Source of the DNA: Klenkia sesuvii
Lineage (GTDB): Bacteria > Actinomycetota > Actinomycetes > Mycobacteriales > Geodermatophilaceae
Assembly: GCF_037083825.1 (NCBI RefSeq)
Contig: NZ_JBAPLU010000009.1
Coordinates: 62,001 to 126,000, forward strand
Direction: 5' to 3'
DNA length: 64,000 nucleotides
Shown: in pieces, positions 25,372-33,754 of the stretch
Numbering within the stretch: the first letter of the stretch is position 1
Layout: every line of letters starts with the position of its first letter
Notes under the pieces: model-generated
What the model was told of the DNA's origin: nothing
The model's database searches: none
What the model saw: only the letters and a program-made list of their open reading frames with translations
Position numbers and translations under genes: made by a program

Positions 25372-26005
25372 TCGGCGCCGGTACGTGTCGCCGTCCCGGG
25401 CGGCCGGCGCCCAGAAGACCCGTCGTCGCATCGTCGCGGCCGCCGGTGCGCTGTTCGCCGAGCGCGGCTACCAGGCCACGACGATGCCGGCCATCGCCGC
25501 CGCGGCCGGGGTCTCGGTGCAGAGCGTGCACCTGGCCGGCCCGAAGAGCGCCCTGCTCGTCGCCGCCTTCGGGGTGGCCTTCATCGGCGACGAGGGCCAG
25601 CAGGCGCTCACCGACCGCCCCGAGCTCGAGCAGATCATGTCGCTGCCCCCCGCCGAGGCCCTCCCTGCCTACGCCTCCTTCCTGACCGCGGCGCACGCCC
25701 GGTCGGCCCGCATCTGGCAGGCCCTCCGCGCCGCCGCCACCACCGACCCGGTGGTGGCCGGGCTGGTCGACGCGCTCGAGGCCCGCCGCTACGCCGACTT
25801 CGAGCGGGCCGTCGCGTGGGCCGGTGAGCGAGGTGTGCTCGTGGGGCCCGGGGACCCCGCCGTCCGGGCCGACGTGATGGCCTGGCTGGCCGCGCCGGAG
25901 ACCTACGTGTGGTTCACCCGTGACCGGGGCTGGACCGGGCAGCAGTACGCCGCCTGGCTCGTGCACGCCCTCACCACGCAGGCGTTCGGGCCGCTCCCCG
26001 ACTGA
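25352..26005 (+). CDS. TetR-family regulator
   Basis: One-component repressor of 217 residues. The helix-turn-helix is at about residues 19-65 (KTRRRIVAAAGALFAERGYQ, TTMPAIAAAAGVSVQSVHLA). The ligand domain that follows is helical and unrecognised. GTG at 25352 has GGGAGG upstream and lies inside the end of the glycosyltransferase gene. It is cotranscribed with the gene it probably controls, a standard negative-feedback layout. Confidence 0.9.
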   Translation: MDAEQGDRRRYVSPSRAAGAQKTRRRIVAAAGALFAERGYQATTMPAIAAAAGVSVQSVHLAGPKSALLVAAFGVAFIGDEGQQALTDRPELEQIMSLPPAEALPAYASFLTAAHARSARIWQALRAAATTDPVVAGLVDALEARRYADFERAVAWAGERGVLVGPGDPAVRADVMAWLAAPETYVWFTRDRGWTGQQYAAWLVHALTTQAFGPLPD

Positions 26006-26034
26006 TCCCGCGTCCCGACCGTAGGATCCCGGCG

Positions 26035-27006
26035 GTGACGGTGGACCGGCGGCGGTTCCTCGGCGGGCTGGTCGCCGCCGGGGTCGCCGCGGTGCTGCCC
26101 GGGTGCTCGTCGGGCACCCCTGCCGACGGGGCCGCCGGCCGGCTGCGCATCGCCACCGGCTCCCCCGGCGCGGTCTTCCACCGCTACGGGTCGGCGCTGG
26201 CGGCCGAGGCCGGGCTGCTCATGCCGGGTGTGCGGGCCGACGCCCTGGTGACGACCGGGTCGGTGGACAACGACCTGGCCCTCGACGACGGCCGCGCCGA
26301 CGTCGCGTTCTCGCTGGGCGACACCGCGGCGCTCGCCCTGGCCGGCACCGACCCGTTCACCGCTCCCCTGGCGCCGGTGGGCCTGGCCCGCTTGTACGAC
26401 AGCTTCCTGCAGGTCGTCGTCCGGCGGGACTCGCCCGTGCGCACCGCAGCCGACCTCGCGGGGCGGCGCGTCGCCGACGGCGGCGTCGGGTCGGGGGGAC
26501 GGGTGGTGCTGACCCGCTGCCTGGACGCCCTCGGCATCAGCGGCGACGTCGAGCTGCTCGGCGGCCCCCTCTCCGACGGCGCCGACCTGCTCCGCTCGGG
26601 CCGGGCCGACGCGCTCTCCTACGTCAGCGGCTACCCGGTCCAGGCGCTGGTCGAGCTGGGGGCCCAGGTGCCGCTGCGCGCGTTGGACCTCGGTGACCTG
26701 GTGGCCCCGCTGGTCGCCGCGCACGGACCGCTGTACGTCGCGGGTCCGCTCCCGGCCACCGCCTACGGGCTGCCCGAGGCCGTGCGGACGGTCGCGGTCA
26801 CGACCTACCTGCTGGCGGCGCCGAGGCTGTCGGACGCTGCGGCCTACGGCCTGTGCTCGGTGGTGTTCGACCGGCAGGGGCAGCTCGCCGAGCGGGTGCC
26901 CGACGTCCGGCAGCCCACCCTGGCCTCCGGCATGTTCACCCAGCCCGTGCCGCTGCACCCGGGGGCGCTGCAGTGGTTCCGGGACCGGGCCCGCCAGGGA
27001 GGGTGA
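26035..27006 (+). CDS. TAXI-family TRAP solute-binding lipoprotein
   Basis: Extracytoplasmic receptor of the TAXI subfamily (323 residues). The N-terminus has a twin-arginine-like RRRFLGG and a lipobox ending LPGC. Then come IATGSPGAVFHRYGSALA, VTTGSVDNDLALDDGRADVAFS and the LYDSFLQVVVRRDSPV strand typical of TAXI proteins. No TRAP membrane subunits are in the window, so it is an orphan here. It is convergent with, and overlaps by 71 bp, a sensor kinase gene, which suggests a sensing rather than transport role. Confidence 0.85.
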   Translation: MTVDRRRFLGGLVAAGVAAVLPGCSSGTPADGAAGRLRIATGSPGAVFHRYGSALAAEAGLLMPGVRADALVTTGSVDNDLALDDGRADVAFSLGDTAALALAGTDPFTAPLAPVGLARLYDSFLQVVVRRDSPVRTAADLAGRRVADGGVGSGGRVVLTRCLDALGISGDVELLGGPLSDGADLLRSGRADALSYVSGYPVQALVELGAQVPLRALDLGDLVAPLVAAHGPLYVAGPLPATAYGLPEAVRTVAVTTYLLAAPRLSDAAAYGLCSVVFDRQGQLAERVPDVRQPTLASGMFTQPVPLHPGALQWFRDRARQGG

Positions 27007-28315
27007 CGGTCACCCGCAGCCCCGGGTCGGCGGCGTTGATCGTGGTGGTGCCCCCGGCGTCGGTGACCCGGCCGAGCACGATGGCCAGGCCCAGCCCCGT
27101 GCCGTCCACCTCGGCGTGCCGGGGCAGCCGGTGGAACCGCCGGCCCAGGTCGACTGCCTCGGCCGCGGTGACTCCTGGCCCGTGGTCGCGGACGTCGAGC
27201 AGCCACCCGTCCCCGTGCGGTCGCAGCTCCACCTCGACGGCGGCGTCGGGCGCGTACTTGGCCGCGTTGTCCAGCAACGCGTCGACCAGGGTCTCCACCA
27301 GGTCCGCCTCCAGCACCGCCGGCGCGGGGCCCGCCGGGACGCGGCAGGAGAGCCGCCCGGTGAACAGGGGCTCCCACAGGTGCACCCGGGCCCGCAACCG
27401 GTCGGCCAGGTCCAGGGGCACGGGGACGCGGTCGGCCGCACCGGTGCGGCTGACCTCCACCAGGCCGTCGAGGATCTGCGCCATGCGGTCGGTCTCGGCC
27501 AGCACCGGGGCGACCTCGGCCGGCCGGTCGGTCGACAGCGACTCCAGCCGCAGCCGCAGCGCGGTGAGCGGGTTGGCCAGCTGGTGCGACACGTCGGCGA
27601 CCAGGTCGCGCTGCTGCTGCTGGGAGCGCTCCACCTGCGTCGTCATGCGGTTGAACGACTCCGCGAGCCGGCGCAGCTCGGGCGGTCCCTCCACCCGGGC
27701 CCGAGCCGGCCGGCCCGCCGTCACCTGCTGCACCGACTCCTCCAGGTCGTGCACCGGGCGCACGATCCACCCGACCAGCGGGCTGGCCACCGACCAGGCC
27801 AGCAGCGCGAGCAGCACCAGGCTCCCGGCGGCGGCCAGCGCCATCCACCGGCCCACCTCGGCCCGCACCCACGCGGTGTCCTCCACCAGCACGACCGCGC
27901 CCAGCACCTGCGCGTCGCGGCCGACCGGGGTGGCCACCACGAGCGGGTCGGTGCGCCAGGGCCACATCGCCGGGGGCGGCGCCGACGGCACGCCGTCCAG
28001 CGCCGCGCGCAGCGCCGCACCCACCGCGGGCCCGGTGGGCAGCGGGGTGCCGGCGTCGGCCAGCACGCCCTGGTCGGTGCCGACCACCCAGGCCTGCACG
28101 TCGGTGACCTCGCGGTAGCGCTGCAGGTCCCCACCCAGCCCGAGGGCGCCGTCGCCGGCCGCCACGAGGCTGGCGAAGCGCGTGGCGTCGGCCAGTCGGG
28201 CCTGGTGCAGGTCGGTCGCCCGCCCCTCGGCCCAGGCCACCAGCAGCGGGACGACGAGGGCGGCGAGCAGGCCTGCCGTGGTGAGCAGGGCGAGGGCGAG
28301 CAGCCGGCGCCTCAC
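26936..28315 (-). CDS. Two-component sensor histidine kinase
   Basis: Membrane sensor kinase of 459 residues. There are two transmembrane helices (about 4-22 and 155-178) flanking a roughly 130-residue extracytoplasmic domain, then HAMP, a phosphoacceptor helix with His in DVSHQLANPLTAL, and a catalytic domain with DNAAKYA, DHGPGV and GTGLGLAIV. The layout resembles TctE-type kinases. GTG at 28315 overlaps the response-regulator stop. The C-terminal Gly/Pro/Ala tail runs antisense to the TAXI gene end. Confidence 0.92.
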   Translation of the reverse strand: MRRRLLALALLTTAGLLAALVVPLLVAWAEGRATDLHQARLADATRFASLVAAGDGALGLGGDLQRYREVTDVQAWVVGTDQGVLADAGTPLPTGPAVGAALRAALDGVPSAPPPAMWPWRTDPLVVATPVGRDAQVLGAVVLVEDTAWVRAEVGRWMALAAAGSLVLLALLAWSVASPLVGWIVRPVHDLEESVQQVTAGRPARARVEGPPELRRLAESFNRMTTQVERSQQQQRDLVADVSHQLANPLTALRLRLESLSTDRPAEVAPVLAETDRMAQILDGLVEVSRTGAADRVPVPLDLADRLRARVHLWEPLFTGRLSCRVPAGPAPAVLEADLVETLVDALLDNAAKYAPDAAVEVELRPHGDGWLLDVRDHGPGVTAAEAVDLGRRFHRLPRHAEVDGTGLGLAIVLGRVTDAGGTTTINAADPGLRVTVTLPGGPGPGTTAAPPGAAARAG

Positions 28316-28995
28316 CGCTCGGCCACCGGCACCCGCTCGGCCACCGGCACCAGGCGGTAGCCGACCCCGCGGACGGTCTCGACGACCCCGGCGCCGAGCT
28401 TGGCGCGCAGGGTGCCGACGTGGACGTCGAGGGTGCGGGAGGCGCCGATCCACGCGGTGTCCCACACCTCCTCCATGAGGGCGGCGCGGCTGACCGGGCG
28501 CCCGGCCTGCCGCAGCAGCGCGGCCAGCAGCTCGCACTCCTTGGCGGTGAGGACGACGTCGCCGTCGGGGGTGCGCACCCGGCGGGCCTCGGCGTCCAGC
28601 TCGAACCCGGCGTCGACGGCGGGCGCCGGGTCCGGGCGGGTGCCGGCCCGCCGCGCCACGGCGTCCATCCGGGCCAGCAGCACCGCCAGGCTGTAGGGCT
28701 TGACCACGTAGTCGTCGACCCCGGCGCGCAGGGCCGCCACCACCGAGGCCTCCGCCCGGCGGGCGGTGAGCGCGACGATGGCCACCGAGCTGGTCTCCCG
28801 GATGCGGGCGCACACCCACAGCCCGTCGTGGTCGGGCAGGCCCATGTCCAGCAGCACCAGGTCGGTGTCGGGGGTCAGGGCGGCCACCGCGTCGCGGCCG
28901 GTGGCGGCGTGCCGCACGGTCCAGCCGCTGCCGCGCAGACCCTGGGTCAGGGCCTCGGCCACCCCGGCGTCGTCCTCCACCAGCAGCACGCGCAC
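28312..28995 (-). CDS. OmpR-family response regulator
   Basis: Transcription regulator of 227 residues. The receiver domain has the acidic pair in LLVEDDAG, phospho-Asp in LVLLDMGLP, Thr in VALTARR and Lys in YVVKPYS. The winged helix at the C-terminus has LTAKECELLAALLRQ and VHVGTLRAKLG. GTG at 28995 with GGGGAG upstream is preferred over GTG 29007. The last residues repeat PVAER twice, from a short direct repeat in the DNA. It partners the kinase at 26936 and follows the MFS gene on the same strand, probably its target. Confidence 0.92.
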   Translation of the reverse strand: MRVLLVEDDAGVAEALTQGLRGSGWTVRHAATGRDAVAALTPDTDLVLLDMGLPDHDGLWVCARIRETSSVAIVALTARRAEASVVAALRAGVDDYVVKPYSLAVLLARMDAVARRAGTRPDPAPAVDAGFELDAEARRVRTPDGDVVLTAKECELLAALLRQAGRPVSRAALMEEVWDTAWIGASRTLDVHVGTLRAKLGAGVVETVRGVGYRLVPVAERVPVAER

Positions 28996-29063
28996 GTCTC
29001 CCCGCACCTCCGGCCGCGCACGCTACCGGGCCGTGGCGCTCGCCACGGCCCGGGAGCGACCGA

Positions 29064-30410
29064 TCAGGACCGGCTGGCCGCGAGGTCCTGGCCGGGACGG
29101 GCGGGGGTGCCGTCCAGGAAGTTCTTCGTGCGCTGCAGGACGAACGCGTAGACCACGAGGGAGACCGCGATGGCCACCGTCACGTAGACGGCGAAGGCGG
29201 ACTCGGCGTCGTTCTCGGCCGCGGCCTCGTAGATGACCGGGGCGGTGCCGCCGAACATCGAGTTGGCCAGCGCGTAGCCCAGACCGACACCCAGCGCCCG
29301 GACGTGGGAGGGGAACAGCTCGGCCTTCACCACGGCGTTGATCGAGGTGTACCCGGTCAGGACCACGTAGGTGCCGGTGATGAGCAGGAACGAGGCGACC
29401 GGCGAGGTCACCGTGGGCAGCAGGGTCAGGAACGTGTAGGTCCAGAGCACGCCCGCGACGCCGAAGCCGATCAGCAGCGGGCGCCGCCCGACCCGGTCAC
29501 TGAGGTACCCGCCGACCGGCTGCATGAGCATGAGCAGCACGAGCGCGATGAAGTTGATCCAGGTGCCGGTCATGCCGTCGTCGGCGTAGACGCCCTTGAT
29601 GATGCGCGGGCCGTTGACGCTGTAGGTGTAGAAGGCGATCGTGCCGCCGAGGGTGACCAGGAAGCACACCAGCAGCTGCTTGGGGTAGGCGGTGAACAGC
29701 TCGACCATCGAGCCGGACCTGCGCGCGCCCTCGCCGTCCTTCTGCAGCGTCTCGTCCATGCTGCGGCGCAGGAACAGCACCACGACCGCGCTGACGGCGC
29801 CGATGAAGAACCCGATGCGCCAGCCGAACCGGGTGATCTGCTCGTCGGTGAGGAAGGCCTGCTGGACGAGCAGGGTGGCCTGGGCCAGCACGTGGCCGCC
29901 GACCAGGGTCACGTACTGGAACGAGGAGAAGAAGCCCCGCCGTCCCTGGGTGGCTGCCTCGGACATGTAGGTGGCCGACGTCCCGTACTCACCGCCGGTG
30001 GCGAAACCCTGCACCAGCCGGCAGAGCACCAGCAGGACGACGGCGCCGGCACCGATGGTCTCCGCGGTCGGGGTGATCGCGATGACCAGCGACGCACCTG
30101 CCATCAGCGAGATGCTGAACACCAGCGCGGGACGGCGGCCGTGCCGGTCGGCGTAGCGGCCGAAGAACCACGAGCCGATGGGCCGCATGACGAAGGTGAC
30201 CGCGAAGATGGCCAGCGTGTAGATGCCGGCGTTGGGCTCGCCCTCGGCGAAGAAGTTGGCCTGCAGGTAGGTCGCGAAGACCGTGTAGATGTACACGTCG
30301 TACCACTCGACGAGGTTGCCCAACGACCCGCGGATGGTGTTGAACACCGCCCGTCGGGTGGAGGGGGCGGTCAGCGGCTCGGGTCGCGCTGCGGGGGACG
30401 TCGTGCTCAC
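29064..30410 (-). CDS. MHS-family MFS transporter (KgtP/ProP/shikimate-like)
   Basis: Proton symporter of the metabolite:H+ symporter family, 448 residues and twelve helices. Characteristic pieces: SLGNLVEWYDVYIYTVFATY in helix 1, GRYADRHGRRPAL in the 2-3 loop, GFATGGEYGTSATYMSEAAT and LSDRVGRRPLL. Likely substrates are dicarboxylates, 2-oxoglutarate or aromatic acids. GTG at 30410 has GGAGG six bases upstream. It precedes the response-regulator/kinase pair, which may sense the same substrate. Confidence 0.92.
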   Translation of the reverse strand: MSTTSPAARPEPLTAPSTRRAVFNTIRGSLGNLVEWYDVYIYTVFATYLQANFFAEGEPNAGIYTLAIFAVTFVMRPIGSWFFGRYADRHGRRPALVFSISLMAGASLVIAITPTAETIGAGAVVLLVLCRLVQGFATGGEYGTSATYMSEAATQGRRGFFSSFQYVTLVGGHVLAQATLLVQQAFLTDEQITRFGWRIGFFIGAVSAVVVLFLRRSMDETLQKDGEGARRSGSMVELFTAYPKQLLVCFLVTLGGTIAFYTYSVNGPRIIKGVYADDGMTGTWINFIALVLLMLMQPVGGYLSDRVGRRPLLIGFGVAGVLWTYTFLTLLPTVTSPVASFLLITGTYVVLTGYTSINAVVKAELFPSHVRALGVGLGYALANSMFGGTAPVIYEAAAENDAESAFAVYVTVAIAVSLVVYAFVLQRTKNFLDGTPARPGQDLAASRS

Positions 30411-30489
30411 GGGGCACCTCCGTTGGTGTCGGTGCCCAGACGCTAGGTATGACCACGACCACAGCCCGAGCCCGGACGACGTCTCCTTA

Positions 30490-30756
30490 CACAGACTTTG
30501 CAGTCGCTCCCCGGTCTCGCTGTCGGCCATGACGGCGACCACCGTGATCACCGAGCAGACCGCGATGCAGACGTCGACCCGCCCCGGGTCGGGGTCGGGT
30601 CGGGCTCGGTGCCCAGCAGGGCCACCGCGATGATCGGCGCCGAGGCGCCGGCCACCAGTGACGCGAGCGGCGAACCGACCGACATGCCGGTGTGGGGTCC
30701 CTGGCGCCGAACACGTCGGCGGAGCAGGCGGCCTGCGGGCCGTGCATCTCCATCGC
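30490..30756 (-). pseudogene. Remnant of an MHS-family transporter C-terminus
   Basis: Three minus-strand frames read in order give the end of an MHS transporter: MEMHGPQAACSADVFGARD, then after a frameshift TGMSVGSPLASLVAGASAP and IIAVALLG, then after another shift VCIAVCSVITVVAVMAD and SETGER. The order and phrases match helices 10-12 of the family. It lies just upstream of the intact MHS gene on the same strand, so it is probably a decayed tandem copy or a replaced gene. The rest of the 404-bp gap holds only the promoter region. Confidence 0.7.
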
Positions 30757-30814
30757 CGCCCCGTGGTGGAGGGCGCACGCAGGTTCTCACGACGTGGCTG
30801 CCGATACTGGTCGC

Positions 30815-31303
30815 GTGGACGAACGGCGGTCGAGCCTGCGGCTGCGGCCGGCCGTCGTGCGCACCTCGAACGGCGACCTGCACCATCTCGACCTCGTCGT
30901 CGACGGCATCTCGATCCAGACCACGATGGGCCATGAGGGCGCCACGACCCTGAACCGGGTGTGGATGCCGTCAGCCTGGTCCCCGGTGGACGTCTTCCGT
31001 GGGCGGGCAGTCGATGACCTCGCCGGTCCTGGTCGCCTCTCACTGCTCACCTGCTCGATCTGCGCCGATCTGGAGTGCGGGGCGCTGACGGCCGCCCTCC
31101 ACATCGGTCCCGACCAGGTCGCGTGGTCGGACTTCCGATGGGTCACCGGCTACGACGACGATCTCCTGCTCAGCCAGCTCCCATCGCCGGTGCGGTTCGA
31201 CCGCGCTGCCTACGAGCGCGAGCTGGACCAGGCAGCCGTCGTGCTGGAGACGCTGCCCGCCAAACTTCTCCGTCCCCCTCGGCAGCGGTGGTGGCGGCGG
31301 TGA
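30815..31303 (+). CDS. Hypothetical protein with Cys-x-C motif
   Basis: 162 residues, function unrecognised. The protein is mixed alpha/beta without signal or membrane segment. A central segment LLTCSICADLECGALTAAL followed by VAWSDFRW resembles the matching segment of the next gene (LLGCDCGEAGCWPLVARI, VIWDSFEQ), so the two appear to be diverged relatives. GTG at 30815 is the first start of the conserved part. The stop overlaps the next start by four bases. Codon use is less GC-biased than in neighbours, suggesting a different history. Confidence 0.65.
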   Translation: MDERRSSLRLRPAVVRTSNGDLHHLDLVVDGISIQTTMGHEGATTLNRVWMPSAWSPVDVFRGRAVDDLAGPGRLSLLTCSICADLECGALTAALHIGPDQVAWSDFRWVTGYDDDLLLSQLPSPVRFDRAAYERELDQAAVVLETLPAKLLRPPRQRWWRR

Positions 31304-31710
31304 ACGTCCTCGGCCTACGCACCGTCGTGGACGGAGGTTTCGCGGAGGTCGTGCCGTACGTGGACGGTGTCCCGCTCGTCGACCTCGTCAGCGTCTTCGA
31401 GGCCGACAGCGGCTACGACGTCCCGGGGGCGTATGCCGGCCTCGCCCGTGACTGGGAGTTCGACGCAGAACGGTGGTGCCCGTCCCCCGAGCGCTTCCTG
31501 CGGGCGAACTTGCTCGGCTGCGATTGCGGCGAGGCCGGGTGCTGGCCGCTCGTTGCCCGCATCCGGGCGGTCCGCGACCAGGTCATCTGGGACTCGTTCG
31601 AGCAGCCGTTCCGCCCCGAGCGCGACTACACCGGCTTGGGTCCGTTCACCTTCGACGCTGGCCAGTACGCCGCCGCCCTCGTCGACCCCCGCGGCCGCCG
31701 CTCCGGGTGA
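31300..31710 (+). CDS. Hypothetical protein, relative of the preceding gene
   Basis: 136 residues, unrecognised. It has a central LLGCDCGEAGCWPLVARI motif with three cysteines, then VIWDSFEQPFRP, and a C-terminal FTFDAGQYAAAL that parallels RFDRAAYERELDQ in its neighbour. The Cys set could bind zinc. GTG at 31300 overlaps the previous stop. The pair is flanked by decayed sequence on both sides, hinting at a small transferred or degrading module. Confidence 0.65.
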   Translation: MNVLGLRTVVDGGFAEVVPYVDGVPLVDLVSVFEADSGYDVPGAYAGLARDWEFDAERWCPSPERFLRANLLGCDCGEAGCWPLVARIRAVRDQVIWDSFEQPFRPERDYTGLGPFTFDAGQYAAALVDPRGRRSG

Positions 31711-32422
31711 TGGATTGCCGAGTGTGCGGTCGATGCTGCTGGTACGCATCGGAGATCGCGCTGGCCGCACGCTCGGGAGCGTCCGTCCCCACCTCGCCGG
31801 ATGAACGGTGCGACGTCAGCCCTCCTCGACCACCGCGGCTGCACAACCATCGGTGAGGCGGAACAGCAGCGCGTCTCCAGCGGTGTTGCAGTCCCCACCC
31901 CCGGAACGGCGAAGACGGTCGACCGCTGCGGGGCGGTCATCGCCCTGGGCCCAGCCCACCGGGGTCGAGCACCCCGAACGCTCAGCGGAGCGGGATCCCG
32001 CCGTGCCCATGGACGCTCCTGCCGGACGGTGAGCCGCTGGCCTCGCTCGAGCACTTCGCCGTCCGGGGCCCGAACGGCGGGGCCCTGATCGCCCTGTCCC
32101 CCGAGGTCCCATCGCGACTGCATCTGCTCGACCCGGCGAGTGCTGCGATGTCGGCTGCGCACCCGGTCTCGTGCACCGCGCACGCCATGCCCTGGCCTGG
32201 GCACCAGCGGTTCCACCGGCGCGGTCGACAACCGGCGGACGGGATCCTGACCCCGGTCGGGCGGTCGAGCATCCTCGACCGGGTCCCGTGGCAGTCGCTC
32301 GGTGCCACCCCGACCGCACACGGGCGGCCCGCGTCACGCATCCCGGCGTGGTGGCTGCGCGAGTGCTCTCCGGAGTGCGCAGCAGCCACGCCAGCATCGG
32401 CCAGGTGCGGCGGCTGCGTAGC
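31711..32422. other. 712-bp region without a recognisable gene
   Basis: Between the second hypothetical gene and the carboxylesterase. A plus-strand stretch at about 32007-32150 reads like a gene fragment (LLPDGEPLASLEHFAVRGPN) but has no start, family match or clean end. A 48-codon frame at 31710 begins with MDCRVCGRCCWYASEIAL, which is Cys-rich. I call neither a gene; the region looks like eroded coding DNA. Confidence 0.5.
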
Positions 32423-33754
32423 GTGCCCGGGGTGGGTGGGGAGCTGGTTGACGTCGAGACCCCTGCCGGGGTGTTCACCGCGCGCCGCGAGGGCGGCCTC
32501 GTCCGGGCCACCGGCATCCGGTACGCCCGCGCCGAACGCTTCCGCGCCCCGGTTCCCGAGCCGGTGCACGAGCAGCCGGTCGACACCACCCACCTCTCCC
32601 CCGCGTGCCCGCAGAACCCCACTCCGCTGCTGGACGAGCTGTTGGTCGACGCCACCGCCGGCCTCACCGTCGACGAGGACTGCCTGCGCCTCTCGGTGAC
32701 CGCCCCGGCCGACGCCGTGGCCGCGCCGGTGATGGTCTTCCTGCACGGCGGCTCGTACCGCGCCGGCGCGGGCGACGCCCCGGTGTTCGACCCACGGGCA
32801 CTCGTCCGGGAGCAGGGGGTGGTCGTCGTCGCGGTCACCTACCGGCTCGGCCTGCTGGGGTACCTCGGGGACGGCGGGGCCCGCGCCGCCAACCTCGGCC
32901 TGCTCGACCAGATCGAGGCCCTGCGCTGGGTGCAGCGGGCGATCTCCGGCTTCGGCGGCGACCCGGGGAACGTCACCCTGTTCGGGCACTCGGCCGGCGG
33001 CGACGCGGTGGCCCACCTGATGGTCGCCGACGGCGCGCGGGGGCTGTTCCGGCGGGCGATCGTCCAGAGCGCGCCGCTGGGCATCAGCCGCGGCCGGGCC
33101 CGCATGTCCGCGGCGATGGACGCCGCCGCCGGGGACCTCGACGCGGAGACCCCGCTCGACGACGTCCTGGCCACCGAGGCCCGGGTGGAGGCCGCCGCGA
33201 CCCCGTTCGGTCTGCTCGGCGCGATGCCCTTCGGCGTCCGGTACGGCCATGCCCCACTGCCCGCGGAGCAGGACCTCGACGCCGCCTGGGCCGCCGTGGC
33301 CCCGCACGTCGACCTCCTGATTGGCAGCACCGCCCGGGAGGTCGCGCTGTTCGTCCCGGGCCTCACCGGCCTGCCCGCCCGCCTGCTGTCGGCGCCGCTG
33401 CTCGGCCGCGTGCTCACGCGGGCCGCGGTCGCCGTCCTCAGCTGGAGGGTCTACGGCGAAGCCGCGCGTTCCACCGCCCGCAGGCACGCCGCAGCCGGCG
33501 GCCGGGCGTCGACCTACCGCCTCGAGTGGGGCCCGCCGGGCCCGTACCGCGGTGCGCACTGCGTCGACCTGCCGCTGCTGTTCACCGACGCGGCGGCGTG
33601 GCGGGACGCGCCGCTGATCGCCGGTGCCGACTGGGCCGACGTCGAGGCCCGCGGCCGGCAGCTGCGCCGGGTGTGGTCGGAGTTCGCCCGCACCGGGCTC
33701 GTCCCGCAGGTGGACGAGCCCGGCTTCCTGGGCACCCGCCGGGTCAGAAGGTGA
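32423..33754 (+). CDS. Type-B carboxylesterase/lipase
   Basis: Alpha/beta hydrolase of about 443 residues. The oxyanion motif is FLHGGSYRAGAG, the nucleophile elbow FGHSAGGDAV, and likely acid and His are in STAREVALF and GAHCVDLPLLF. FGGDPGNVTLFGHSAGG and the N-terminal IRYARAERFRAP are classic type-B features. The start is uncertain: GTG 32423 or GTG 32432, neither with a clear Shine-Dalgarno. The 3' end overlaps the convergent transporter gene by 11 bp. No signal peptide is seen. Confidence 0.88.
   Translation: MPGVGGELVDVETPAGVFTARREGGLVRATGIRYARAERFRAPVPEPVHEQPVDTTHLSPACPQNPTPLLDELLVDATAGLTVDEDCLRLSVTAPADAVAAPVMVFLHGGSYRAGAGDAPVFDPRALVREQGVVVVAVTYRLGLLGYLGDGGARAANLGLLDQIEALRWVQRAISGFGGDPGNVTLFGHSAGGDAVAHLMVADGARGLFRRAIVQSAPLGISRGRARMSAAMDAAAGDLDAETPLDDVLATEARVEAAATPFGLLGAMPFGVRYGHAPLPAEQDLDAAWAAVAPHVDLLIGSTAREVALFVPGLTGLPARLLSAPLLGRVLTRAAVAVLSWRVYGEAARSTARRHAAAGGRASTYRLEWGPPGPYRGAHCVDLPLLFTDAAAWRDAPLIAGADWADVEARGRQLRRVWSEFARTGLVPQVDEPGFLGTRRVRR

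Noticed and set aside
26035..27006. Complete TRAP transporter
   Set aside because: Only the TAXI receptor is present; no DctQ/DctM-type membrane gene is found in the window.
31710..31856. 48-codon Cys-rich frame beginning MDCRVCGRCC
   Set aside because: Resembles the start of YkgJ-type proteins but lacks the rest of the domain, a ribosome binding site and conserved length; listed only as part of the eroded region.
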